Assembly: GCA_021234155.1 (NCBI GenBank)
Contig: JAJEKV010000060.1
Coordinates: 7,834,323-7,898,322, forward strand
Source of the DNA: Isoetes taiwanensis
Lineage: Eukaryota > Streptophyta > Lycopodiopsida > Isoetales > Isoetaceae
Direction of reading: 5' to 3'
DNA: 64,000 bases
Positions 23,231-34,563 of this stretch are shown here, one piece after another (positions within the stretch are counted from its first letter, which is position 1; each line of letters begins with the position of its first letter). Made by a program: the position numbers and the translations under genes. The notes beneath the pieces were generated by a model. It was not told the origin of the DNA, did no database searches, and worked only from the letters and a program-made list of their open reading frames with translations.

Positions 23231-23520
23231 TCAGCAGGCAATTTCAGAGGGCCTCACTGTTCTGATGAGCTTAGCAGGAACACCATATTTGAAGCATGGC
23301 CTCTTACGTTTTAAGCTCTTCTGAGGCGCCCTTGTACTAGTAGTAGAATAATATTTGGCAACCCAGGGGTGTGCCAAAATTTGCTGCACACTTATCCTTT
23401 CCTCCGGATCAGGCTGCAACATCGCCAAAACAAGGCTCTTTGCTTCCTCTGACACCAACCCAACTGGCCAATGCAAGTGTGAGGCAGCCAAATCCTCGCC
23501 ATGAAGCAGTTCTTCGTGAA
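23231..23520 (-). pseudogene. Kinase 3' fragment in arm A
   Basis: It encodes only the last 95 or so residues of the kinase at 60711-61670 (from IHEELLHGEDLAASHLHWPV to the shared C-terminus RTVRPSEIAC). The catalytic loop, DFG and APE segments are missing because a deletion joins this point directly to the sequence 5' of the gene near 23525. It cannot be an active kinase. The retained part is nearly identical to arm B, differing at STTSTRA versus SSTSTRA. Confidence 0.9.
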
Positions 23521-23529
23521 TTTGCTTGG

Positions 23530-26500
23530 AAACACATGTATGGACGAATTCCTTGGAAACACAGGAATGCTTCACAAAGTTTGGACGATGTATCTTATAT
23601 TACACAATCTGCTGCAGTTTCTATTGATGAAATGCTTATGGGGCCATTGGGTTTTAGCATCGATCAGCTGATGGTGCTCTTCTTCTTTTTTAATAACTTT
23701 AACATTATTGTCATTCATTCTCATACTTATCTTCTATCTATTTATTGAGCAGGAGCTTGCAGGTTTGATGTTGCTTCACCTATTTCAGAGCTATTACATA
23801 CTTATAACTATGTAAATATCGTTCAATTATTCTATCTTTCACGGCTCAGCACTTGATAGTACCTTGTCTCCAGTAGGCACTTGCCTTTACAATCTTATTT
23901 TGTGTCCAACTCGCTTTGGCATTTCACAGGTGTATCCTGTAGCTGAATATAAACGTGTCCTTGTACTATGTGGTCCCTGGAACAATGGCGGGGATGGATT
24001 GGTTGCAGCTCGGCATCTTCATCATTTTGGTTACAAGCCATGCATATGTTACCCCAAACAAACTGGAAAATCATGATATGCAGGCCTTGTCACACAAGTA
24101 AGTTCTCATTTTGGTTCTCAATGCACATTCCATGTTTCGAGCAGAATAAACCATTGAAGGTCTTTTAATTCTCATGGCTTTAAAGTAGATATCATTATGT
24201 CTTCAACTTGACTTTGAAGTGCAAAAGATAGCTATGACTGCCTAGTATTACTACATCCAGCATATAGCAGGAAAGTTCCCACAAGTGAATGCACATAGAA
24301 ATCGAAAAGGGAGGAAGGATAAAAAATGTTCTCGTTCTTTTCACCTTCTCTGGATTTAATTTGAAATTGGTAACGAAAATTATTTACTTTGTCCTTGTTA
24401 TTTTATTAAGTATATAAGAGATGCCTTGCTTTTGTTACCTGATAATTTCTGCTGAGGTCAACCAGTTCGATGACACTGTTTAATCATAGGAAAGAGCTAG
24501 ATGACAGTAAGTTTGGTCATGGCCATGAAATTTGGATTCCGATGCCTACTTGAGCAAGGAGATCGAGTATGAACAGGAATCTGAGCTTTAAAACCTTGTG
24601 TGCTGATAACTTATAATACAGTTGCTGCATGTGAAGACATGCAGCACAGTTGGATAAAGTCAATACTTTATGTTTATGTCCACGAATTGCACTCAAGAAA
24701 CCAGCCATTCTATTGTCTTTAGTCTTCAACATTAAAAACCTAAACCTGAAAGTTGTACACGACAAAGTTTGTGTTTTAATTTTGGTCAATGTGATGTTAT
24801 CATGAGATATGCTCAGCATTTATTTTACTGCCCTTGTTATCTAGATTATTGATAAAACGATTTCTTGGCAGCTGAACAGCTTATCAGTCCCTTTTATATC
24901 AGTCGACGAAGTTGCCACTAATCTTTCTTTAAAGTTTGACACGCTATCGATGCTATATTTGTGTTTCCCTTTAAAGGTATGTGAATTCACAATAGCGTTA
25001 TTAAGGGAAAGAGCTTGCCAATATTGATTTACTGCTTGTACTTTCAACTCCATTTTTCCTATGCATCTGTCCCGCATGGTGTAATCCGCAAAATACTATT
25101 GGCATTGGGAAGTTGTTTAGTTTCTTAACTTGAAATCAGCGATCTTGCCTTTCTAAGGCGTATTTACATTGGTTCTCCAACACTATCATGTTTTCTCATT
25201 GTGGAAGATGTCTCTGCCTTTTAATTTTGTGCTGTTTATGGTAGATGTTTCTATGCATAAGTCATGGAAACTGGTGTCTTATCTGATCTTAGCATTTCAT
25301 CATGAGCATGTCCTTTCTTAGCTTAAGGATCTTCTTTGTCCTGATGTGGTAGTTGGAGAGATACAGCTTAAAATAGGGGATAAAAAAATGGTGCAGAGTT
25401 CGGAATTGTTTCTGTTCTTGCTTTAGTTTATTTAGTTCTTCAACATAGAGTCTATTAGAGATATCTAGACGTTAGCAAGCTCAAATGCCCATTTTGCAGT
25501 GCCAACTTGGATATGGGCTTATTTAGTTCTTCAACATAGAGTCCAATATTTAGAGATATATATACTTAACAAGCTCAAATGCCTATTTGCATGCAGCGGT
25601 ATTTTGGATAAAGTTTTATTATGGATTTGGCAACCACAACCCGGTAGACTGGGGACTATATTTCCACTGAAATAACGTGATATATGCCCTGCCTTGCCTG
25701 TTTTACTGATAGATATTTGCAGGTGAACCACGCCCCCCATTTGATGGGCTCATTAAGCTGCTAGTTGAGACACCACGCGTGGTCTCAGTTGATGTCCCTT
25801 CTGGTTGGCATGTTGAATATGGTGATGTAAATGACACAAAGTTCGATCCAGAAATGCTGGTTAGTTTGTTTATGCATAAGTCAAGAATGGAAGTGCTTGT
25901 AATGTTTCACAATAACTCTTCTCAGTGGAAACTGGTGTCTTATCTGATCTTAGCATTTCATGACAATCATGTCCTTTCTTAGCTTTAGGATCTTCTTTGT
26001 CCTGATGTGTAGTTGGAGAGATACAGCTTAAAATAGGGGATAAAAAAAATGGTGCAGAGTTCGAATTGTTTCTATTCTTGCTTTCGTTTATTTAGTTCTT
26101 CAACATAGAGTCTTCTATTTTAGAGATATCTAAACGTTAACAAGCTCAAATGCCCATTCTGCAGTGCCAACTTGGATATGGGCTTCTTTAGTTCTTCAAC
26201 ATAGAGTCCAAAATTTAGAGATATGTTAACTTAACAAGCTCAAATGCCCATTTGCATGGAGCAGTATCTTGGATATAGTTTTATTCTGGTTTTGGCAACC
26301 ACAACCCGGTAGACTAGGGACTGTATGTCCACTGAAATAACCTGATAAATATGCACTGCCCTGCCTGTTTTACTGATAGATATTTGCAGGTGAACCCCGC
26401 CCCCATTTGATGGGCTCATTACGCTGCTAGTTGAGACACCAGAAAAACTGGTTAGTTTGTTTATGTGCCACAGATAATTTTTGGTAATACGAAAAAATAG

Positions 26501-26985
26501 TTTTGTAATGGTTATCTGGCAATTTGATTTATATATGATGCTACATTAATGCTAGGTATAGACTGCAGCAAAACTATGTGCAAAATCATTCAGAGGTCCT
26601 CATCATTTTTTAGGAGGCAGGTTTGTGCCGCCTGTTATCGTTGAAAAGTTCAGTTTGAAGCTACCACAATACCCGGGTACATCACAGTGTGTACGGATTA
26701 GAAAGCCCACGGACATTGATATTGCTGCTCAGGAAAAATTATGTTGGTGCATAATTGCTTGAGGAGCATGTGGAAAAGGATCCAACGTTGCAGGTAATCA
26801 GGTATTGGGTTATTACTATTGCCTAAACTGCCAAAACATGTATTTCAACATTGGCAGTTTCGAGTGTGGTTTGAAGAAGCCGTTGCTGCTGGTGTTTCAG
26901 AACCCAATTTTACAAAACGTCCACTATCAGTTGACAAAATGCCATTTGTAGTAGCTAGGACCTCAACAAAAGGTGAACAAGAGTA
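23530..26985 (+). pseudogene. NAD(P)HX epimerase / pyridoxamine-phosphate oxidase pseudogene, arm A
   Basis: Plants have a plastid protein that fuses a YjeF-N NAD(P)H-hydrate epimerase domain to a pyridoxine/pyridoxamine 5'-phosphate oxidase domain (vitamin B6 salvage). Exon-like blocks here, in order: ASQSLDDVSYITQSAAVSID with MGPLGFSIDQLM (23555-23671), [20 protein letters not shown] with [17 protein letters not shown] (23934-24075), LNSLSVPFISVDEVATNLSL (24873-24940), PPFDGLIKLLVE with VVSVDVPSGWHVEYGD (25733-25860), AAKLCAKSFRGPHHFLGGRF with LPQYPGTSQCVRI (26574-26735), and FRVWFEEAVAAGVSEPN (26859-26915). The FMN-binding remainder is absent and the block ends at TAA near 26983. The usual GPGNNGGDG reads GPWNNGGDG. 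It has no start exon or transit peptide. Confidence 0.85.
25253..26440. repeat. Tandem duplication of about 0.66 kb within the pseudogene (arm A)
   Basis: 25253-25790 is repeated at about 25875-26440, including TAGTTGGAGAGATACAGC (25351 and 26012) and the 5' part of the exon beginning GGTGAACC. The second unit lacks most of that exon. The same duplication is present in arm B with the same 0.66 kb period, so it is older than the inverted duplication. Confidence 0.8.
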
Positions 26986-27573
26986 AGAAAGACTTCTAGT
27001 TTAGGCTCAAATGCTAGAATCTCAGGTATTGTGGCTATGTGGTTTTAGATATGGAGCTTACAAGAATTACATACAAGCATTGGAAGATTACAAACTACTA
27101 GACAACAAATTTTGAGTTGCAAGAACAATAATATCTTTATCCAATGCGCCACTTATGAGTGAATTGCCCATTGTGCTTAGAAAGGATACAACATAAAATA
27201 TAGAGGACGTCTCTTAGAGAACACCAATGCACCCATCTTTTATTCTCCCCATTTTATCTTTTGTTTGGGGAAGAATGAAAAATCAAGAGAGAAAGTGAGA
27301 TGGCAAATGATACTCATTTTGTTAGATTTGAGGGTAGACACACACACGTCGTATACATGTCGCTCTCTGCATGTATTTGACGGTAAGCTTTTGCAGCCTT
27401 CAATGACGTGGATATAGGCATGTATAGAGTTCCATGATAGACACATAGTAGCACATTATATATTGATATGATATAAACATTTTGGGTTATTCTTTATATA
27501 TTGTACAAGAATAAGAATCGCCACAATAAATACTTGGCAAGATTGGTGATATCTTCCTTGCTATATAATTATT

Positions 27574-27700
27574 TTAAAGCCCATCTTGGTAGTACCTTGG
27601 TGGTTAGAACTTTGGTCGGGCTTTCAACCGCCATAGGTGTTAAAATCCCGCCAGCTACTATTGGAAGTTGAAATGGGTGAGTGCAGATCTTATCGTGCAA
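27574..27700 (+). repeat. Possible tRNA-derived SINE head
   Basis: TAGTACCTTGGTGGTTAGAA resembles a tRNA D-arm/A-box and GTGTTAAAATCCCGCCA about 35 nt later resembles a T-arm/B-box. No acceptor stem pairs, so it is not a functional tRNA. Downstream to about 27960 the T- and G-rich sequence might be the body of the SINE. The call rests on box resemblance only. Confidence 0.4.
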
Positions 27701-28048
27701 TGTGTGTCCCATCCCTTCAATATGGAAAAAAGGACTAACTTAAATAAAAAAGACAAGGTGCTGCGCATGAGGGGTTGCCCTCCGGTGGCCCAAGTTGTGT
27801 TTTCGTGGGTTCTGTTTCGTTCTTTTGTGTTGGGTCTTGTTTCTTTTGTGTGGAGCCGTGTGAATGCTATGAACGTAGGCTGTCGTTTTCTTAGCCCAAG
27901 AAGGAGCTCATTGTCTATTCACTGGTCAGACTATACCAAATACTCCTCAATGTGAGATGGATGTGCCTAGTAACCTGTGTTCACCGGTGCATATTACACA
28001 ATGTCCAATTCAACTAGGAAATGCTCTTTAAGTTCACCATCTTCACGA

Positions 28049-28198
28049 TATAAGTTTATACCAGTCCATGCAATGGTATAAATTTATACCGTTAAAAGCC
28101 GCAGTATAAATTTATACCGCGGCTTGGAACGCTATAAATTTATACCGCTCCGGGCTGCTATAAATTTATACCAGTCTCTTCGAGGGTTTAAATTTATC
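28049..28198. repeat. Minisatellite of AT-rich palindromes, period about 28 bp
   Basis: Five to six units share the core TATAAATTTATACC. One core, GGTATAAATTTATACC at 28075-28090, is a perfect 16 bp palindrome. In the unit at 28096-28125 the stem is extended by AAGCCGC and GCGGCTT, so each unit could form a cruciform or hairpin. Confidence 0.85.
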
Positions 28199-28984
28199 TA
28201 CAATTTCACAACACAAGGCCAATAGGAACACTATGGTGGCATGCACATATATAGCATGGTTCAGAGCAACGGTCCATGGAGAATCAATCCATCCTAGTGA
28301 AGAGATTGGTTTGCCTTTGCAAAGCCTGATAAGGAAGTTGTACCTTGTATAAAATAAAATAGTATGTGCCAACTTCGTGTCTCAAGAAGCTTATATTAGT
28401 TGTAATTACTGCATTCTACTCAGGGTCTATTCGCACCCGCCATGAAGTTAGTTTAAGTAATAAAAAATTTAACTAGCAAGTTAAACTTAACAACGTCAAC
28501 AAACTCTATAAAAAACTTTCAATGGCCGCCATAACTCTTTGCTCTTTGCCATGTAGACCATTTAGACTATTCTTATTTTCACTTGAAATCTTCTTTGCTA
28601 ACAAAGAAGCACTACGAACACCATAATATGCTAACATCATATCCGTCCAATAAAGCTTTTGGAATAGTAACATAATAGTTATCTGTGAGATGATAGTCAA
28701 CCAGAGCCTGGAATCTGTAGCAATATGACCTAGAAATGCCCATCATCAACGTATGCAAATTGAATATCACACCGCAAAGACGAAAATATGCTTCTCCTTG
28801 CTCGAACGCATGCATGTTATCAACTTTAGATTCATATAAATGTTGATTTGATTTGGATTTCTAACCGATTTTACTTCCTCACTCTGAAACTGAACGAGGG
28901 AAGTAAGCCCAGACACTATCTCGAACTTCTGAATGCAAGCATAGACATTTAAATATATAAAAGAAACAGGAAGGAAAGAAGGAA
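28199..28984. other. Stretch with no assigned gene
   Basis: Minus-strand open frames at 28506-28815 (including YYGVRSASLLAKKISSENKN) look somewhat protein-like but match no family I can name. They may be a decayed exon. Confidence 0.45.
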
Positions 28985-31900
28985 GGTATTTTTATCGTCC
29001 ACGGAGACCAATTGGTCTATGGGACCCAATACAAAAGCGCAGCAAGCGGATTACTACCCGGATTAAAAAACCCCCGCCCCGAAGGGTTTTCGAGGGAAAA
29101 ACCGTTGCAGCAATCAGCCTGCTGACAAACTGTTCCAATATACGAAATGCAAAAACACACAAATATATACACTCATGTACCGTCCCCGTAGTGCCTGATC
29201 AGCGGGCAGCCAGGCGGGGGCAAAGGTGGGCTCGCAGATCCAGTACGACCCCAGAGCACGTACTGACAGTGTGTTCATCAGCAAATGTAGGGGCAAGTCC
29301 GGTCGTACTAAGGGAACGTATCTGGCCCGGATCTGACTGAATCAGTGTTGATTTTAGTGGCTATTTATCGCAAAATTGCTATATTTTTTGATTTTTGAAA
29401 AAATTGCCACTATGCTTAGTAGGTTTCCTTCAGTAAAATAATGAGATAAATTCGCCAAATTTTTCTAGAAAACCCTTCCATCTTCTATCGCATTCGCCAA
29501 CTATATAAACTTAGTGAAGAAGATTTTTCGCCTCTCTATCAATAATCTCAATTCCTAAATCTCAAACAGATCGCCTACTTAGAAACTATAGTGTTACCAA
29601 TTCCATATAGCCTGATAGTATAGAGGTGAAGGTTTTGACTTTTTATTTGTGCCATAAATATGCTTTAAATATCTATAGAATGTGATAAAGCTAATGATGT
29701 CTTTACAATGGGATACAATCATGTTTAAAAAAATACTATTCTTAGATACAATCACCAAAAGAAAATAGGAGCTTACAATCAGTTAGTGGCACGTACGTGT
29801 ATCATTATGTTGGAGTCATAAATAATGCTATGGTAGGATTTTAGACATTGTTATAAGTACTACAAAAACACATTAGTGATTAACATTTATCGCCACATAT
29901 ACATTACATAAATTCTTAAATGGGCAAAACTTATCGCCTTCCAAAAAAGTTTTGAATATAAAATTATCGCCAAAATAGTGATACCCAGATTACGATATAG
30001 TACCACTAAAATCATCACTAGACTGAATGCTGGGCAACTCTGGAAAGTGTGAGACTCATCCTCAATGGCACCCATTTGACAACACTGACAGAGCCTGTCC
30101 TGGCGGGGCTCCCCAATCCACCTGCCCGTCTCGATGCAAAGATGGTGGGCACCTGTGCGAATGGAGGCAATGAGTCTGCACTTTTTCAGGGGCAGCTGGG
30201 AACGCAGGTAGAGCTGCGGGCCCCGGGACCAACGCGGGGTTGATGTGCTCCTTGTAATGGGCCGTTTTGACCTGCTCTAGAGCGCTGGGGTCCCAGAGCT
30301 TGGCAAGGAAGCAAGCGTCCAGGCACTCCCGCAGGCTGTCACGATCGGCCTCTGTGGTCCACCGCACGACTCATTGCTCCCCGCCGACGTTCCATCCGGG
30401 CGAACCACCGATCTCTTACCCTCCAAAGGCCCCGAGCCGCCAAGCGGGCCCATTGCCACAACAGAAGCCAAAAGGGAGCCGAGCATCACCCATATTAACC
30501 ACTTTACAAAAATAGACGATGTGTCTATCAAGGGTCTGCCCGCTGAAGCGGCAAGAATCCGGTTTCCTGCAGCAGAGAATCGATAGGGGACTAAAGGTTT
30601 CACCCAAGTGCCCGTGCCAAAAATGCCTTACACTTTTGCTCCAAGTCATTCCAGTCGCCAAAGAGACGACCCGGGCCCCAAACCTCGACCCCGCATTAAA
30701 GGACAAAGCTCGACCAACGCCTCAAACAGATGTGACCGATGGCCCCAATCATAGAGCTCTCACAGTGACTATTGTTCTCGATGGCATAAAGCTTTCGGCC
30801 TCTCCGGCCGCAAGCGGATGGACGCCTCCCAACAGGCGAGGAGGGGAACTCCACCCCCTAGGTACTTGTAGGTGGGCTGACCTCCACAGTTTCCCCCCGA
30901 TATGTGAGTGCAGGAGGCGTGGGGTGGCGTGAAGAGAATATGAGAACCACCCTGGTCTTGGCGAGATTCATGCGCATGTCTGTAGCATGGCAGAATGTGT
31001 CTAGGGCATCCAGATGAGACTGCATAGCTTCTGGGGTGTGGGCCGAAGGTCAACATCGTCTGCATAGATGAGCTGGCGGATGACCTGGTGCCAAAGCTGT
31101 ATGCCACCCCCATGCTCAGTAAGCCAGGGCTCTAACTGGTCAATGTAGAGGCCAAAAAGTGTTGGTGAGAGGGGGCAGCCCCGCCGACCCTCGATACTTG
31201 GTGAATGCTTGGCCCGGCCACGATCCCCGCCAAAACAACTCTCATACAGCCTCAGATATGGCATTCGCACGCAAGCAGCGGTAGCCCCAGCTGACGCAGC
31301 TTCAGCCCATAGCTTTTCCCCGAGGGACCGATCAAAAGCCTTCGCGAAGTCCACAAAGCAAAGAATACAAGTCCTCGGCCATGGTTTCGGGCCGTCTTCA
31401 ATCGCCCGCAGTTGTAAAGATATGGTCAACCGCTGGAGTGGCGGGTCTAAAAGCCTTGCTGTGTGAGGGCTCGCGACATCTGCCGCCTCCCACCAAATGG
31501 CAATTGCTGCCGAGAATGCCATAACAGTTTGGCAAATATCGAATCCGACCATGATCGTCCGGGTAATTGGCCGGGAAAGGTGGGGTCGTCCTTTTGTGAA
31601 TGGGGACAACCCCGCTTGTGGTCCATTGTCGGGGAAACCTTCCCGCAATGCTCGTTGAACAGGTAGTGAGGATCGGGCACCGGCCGCTGCCCCTGTCCAT
31701 TTGAGTAACTCGGCCCGATACCATCGAGGTCACCGCCTTCCCATTAGCCGGTAAGTTGCGTGCCCTCCACAACATCCTCCTCCTCGAGAACCAATGGGGG
31801 GCCATCCCGTGGGGGTATGGGCGTCACGCCCCCCCCGGTAGGTCATAGAGCCTTCAAATCATCGCTCCCACCGCCTGCCTGTGTGATGTCCCCCAGGGTC

Positions 31901-32010
31901 CGGGCTGGCCTTCGAAGCACTCTGCCAAAAGGTTCGAGGATAAGTGTCCAGCAGGCCGAACATCTCCCCCTGATGCCTGGCAAGGTACCGCGCCTTTGTC
32001 TCCTTCAGAT
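28985..32010 (-). mobile_element. Decayed, 5'-truncated LINE (non-LTR retrotransposon) ORF2
   Basis: On the minus strand, in several frames, a LINE ORF2 is visible: pre-RT segment near 31990-31860, RT motifs with ANYPDD near 31570, CILCFVDFAKAFDRSLGEKL near 31350, GRRGCPLSPTLFGLYIDQLE near 31180, catalytic LIYADDVDL near 31060, then YKYLG near 30870, and a C-terminal EDESHTFQSCPAF zinc region near 30040 continuing at 29300. Numerous frameshifts and stops make it inactive. It is GC-rich compared with its flanks. There is no endonuclease domain, so it is 5' truncated. The left end near 28985 is approximate, and no clear poly(A) tail is seen. Confidence 0.8.
29343..30020. mobile_element. hAT-type MITE inserted in the LINE
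   Basis: The 678 bp insertion has terminal repeats CAGTGTTGATTTTAGTGG and (complement of the right end) TAGTGATGATTTTAGTGG, 16 of 18 matching. The 8 bp target duplication GACTGAAT lies at 29335-29342 and 30021-30028. An 8 bp duplication with YAGTG ends is the hAT signature. The LINE frame (CPAFS then RYVPLVRPDLPLHL) resumes across it. It has no transposase. Confidence 0.88.
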
Positions 32011-32219
32011 GATATAGCAGTCATACAGTAAAATATGATTCTAGTTACATACTTTAACATCTGTAAATAGTGACTCCATGTTATAACAAAGGAATGAAGG
32101 TTCTAAGTTAACAAGATAAAAACTAAGTAAACAGGTTATTGTGGGTAATATTGGAAAATATTCTCTCTATTTAAAAACCAATGCTATACAATAGATAATA
32201 ATACTATGCATTATGAGGC

Positions 32220-33785
32220 TGTGACGTTCCAAGTATTTATACGGTGTACGTATAAATATATTGACACGTCACTCGGTATGGATACGCCACCTGAGGTATG
32301 ATAACCTAGGGGGTTGGCCACAATGGATTTAATTAGCTATGTTAAATTAAATATAAAGGATAATTATCTAAATACTTGCTATTAAGTCACCTAATGGTGG
32401 GAAGGCCAATTGGCATAATCTGAAAGTGGCCAAAGATGGGGTTTCTAAACCGAGCCACCAAAGGCAGGCCACCCCCATCTCAGGCCCCCAATTTCTTCAC
32501 CCAAAGACCAAAGAGAGCAAAGCCGAGCACAGCTTGTTTAACATCTTCCAATCGCCAAGACACCCTCTACACTTGCCATTTGCTACTCCAAAGACAAAGA
32601 CTATGGAAGCACCTCTTGACAACGGGTCCAAAATTAAACTCGTTAGTGGTAGTTTAACTTGCAAATTCTAGAATAATACTCTAGTATTCTTTTCCGCTAG
32701 TTTTGGTTGAGATTAATCCTTCTTTGGTAATTAGGAATACTTTTCAGTTATAAATGATGCTCTGTTATGGGATGGTCGATGTCTCTATGAGTTAGTTTAG
32801 TAGTTCCAGTAAACAGGGATTAAAAGGGGGGTAGAGGCCTCTGAGCTTGAGTATAGAATGCTTCTAGTACTTCCGTTAACACCCTACTAGTTTCGGCCTG
32901 TGCACAAGAACCCACCGGGTCATAGACGCTATGGTCTGGCTTAGCACCAAACAAGGGACACAGTGGTGAAGTAGGGGGTGGGGTCTTGCATGAGCATAAA
33001 AGGCTCCTGAGACTCCTACAGTGGGCTAGGCCTGATAGCCGGTCACGTGGAGGGCCGGGTATGGGTCTGACACTCCCTGGGTGCAGTGGTGTGACCCGTA
33101 TGGGGCATCATGCACTTTGAGTAGATTTAGGGTGAGTAAGTTGGGTACGGATGCGGGGGTCGCTGACGCGGCACGCGTTCTCTAGCTCACCCATGGAACC
33201 ACTGTGATCCTGGAAGGGGACGCTTCCCCGACCTGCCTCATCGGACCAGGTGTCATGAACCTGGAGTAGGCTCACAAGGGTGATACCTAGAGTCTACGTC
33301 TCCGGAAGGCTATAGCGAAGCCATAGCGTGAATCGAGCACAGGAGGGGATGGAGTGAACAACCCTAGCCGACGTTCTATGCCAGCCAACGCCATGCCAAG
33401 ACTCGGTCTGCTGATCTCCTGAGACCCAGCCGTCAGTCGCTCCTCACTAGAGTCTGAACCGGGGTAGAACCTGGGTTTTGGGTGTTTTCTTAGCTTAGAT
33501 GCATATTCTCTGCCATTGGTACTTGGATGGATGTGCCACCCCTCGGAGTGGCTATTTGTATATGATTTATGCTGTGTGCTAACCCTTGTACTCATGCTTC
33601 CGCTGACGTGAGGGCCCATCGGCGCGTGGGCGAATGACCCCTCCGTGTCCTTCACCGGAAAGCCGCCTCTACGTGAGACGGCCCGTGTTAGATGGAGGGC
33701 CCTCGCCGCGGCGAGATGGTCGCCATGGGAGGAAAGTCCTCAGATGTATAATGACCGGGTCGATATATATTTCCGGAGCGCCACG
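32220..33785 (+). repeat. 5' LTR of element 2
   Basis: It begins TGTGACGTTCC and ends near GGAGCGCCACGA (the consensus end CGTCACA is slightly altered). It is about 1.57 kb long. A likely promoter and polyadenylation region lie within it, but I cannot place them precisely. Confidence 0.9.
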
Positions 33786-33802
33786 AAGGTATCGAGCCGT
33801 GA
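33786..33802 (+). other. Primer-binding site of element 2 (initiator tRNA-Met type)
   Basis: GGTATCGAGCCGTG just after the LTR resembles TGGTATCAGAGCC, the complement of the plant initiator tRNA-Met 3' end, with one missing base group (CAG). Element 3 has GTATCAGAGCC at the same place. Confidence 0.7.
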
Positions 33803-34563
33803 TTTCGCTGCTCAAAATCATAGCACCGCCAAACACTCACTGTGAGTACCGGTAGTTAGGAGGAGGCTAAGTTGATGTGTTGTTAGTCCTCTTTGATGTT
33901 TGGTTCTGTTAGGTTAAATTATGAAATTGTAGCTTTAAAGAAGATAGGGCTTAATCGGAGGGCCCAAGATTAGAAGAGATGTAAATATCGCTTGGGTAGC
34001 TCAAAAGATGGAGAAGGTGGTTCCATTGGGTCCGACGTGACTCAAATTACCCTAGAACAATTGTCTCCCTGAAAAAATGGTCAAGGGCGGGCCCGAAACC
34101 AACTCGGGCCCGCTTGCTTTTATCGCCTTGTAGTCATGGTGGAAGAGCCGAAAATGCAGTCGGCGCCCGACCGTACAGATAGGAGTCAACGCGGGCCCGC
34201 AAGGTCAACTCGGGCGCCGCTTGCTTTTCGACGACTCCCAGTCGAGTATGAGCGCAGATAATGCAGCCCGGGCGCCGAATCAGATCCCCACGATATTTCA
34301 GCCCAGATAATTATTTTATAATAACAAAATTAAAAAGTTAATAAGAAAAATTTTAAAATTTTAAAAGTTAATCGGCCATTAACAATTTCTTTTGTTATTT
34401 AAGCCTTTGCCTTTCAAATAATCGCCGACCGCTCGACGCCGACGCCATCGCCACGGACTGACTTTGCTCTTCCGCCTTTTGTGCCTTGCGAACCCTAAGC
34501 CCCTTTTGCCGTCTCCTCGGCCCCGGCCCTCACTACCTGCCTTCTTATACCTTAACGCCAGCT
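33803..34563 (+). other. Leader of element 2 with repeated GC-rich stem-loops
   Basis: Untranslated leader. Two related units contain ACTCGGGCGCC (34208) or a variant, and TCGGCGCCCGA (34160), whose arms are reverse complements, so they can fold into strong stems. The same design is present in element 3. Possible roles are genome dimerisation, packaging or translation control (inference). Confidence 0.6.

Larger units (their letters stand above)
23005..27564 (+). repeat. Arm A of a large inverted duplication
   Basis: This 4.56 kb segment matches the reverse complement of 56275-61893. Shared landmarks in inverse order are the kinase 3' end, all epimerase/oxidase exons and introns, an internal 0.66 kb tandem duplication and the border strings CCTTGCTAT and TTATATTTA. 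Arm A lacks about 970 bp present in arm B (most of the kinase). Identity looks high by eye, roughly nine bases in ten, with many small indels. Confidence 0.9.

Noticed and set aside
27574-27655. A functional tRNA gene
   Set aside because: Box-like motifs exist but the acceptor and anticodon stems do not pair.
28049-28198. A CRISPR array
   Set aside because: Units are palindromic satellite repeats with no unique spacers, in plant nuclear DNA.
30049-31666. Plus-strand frames over the LINE
   Set aside because: They are shadows of the GC-rich minus-strand ORF2, which has the real RT motifs.
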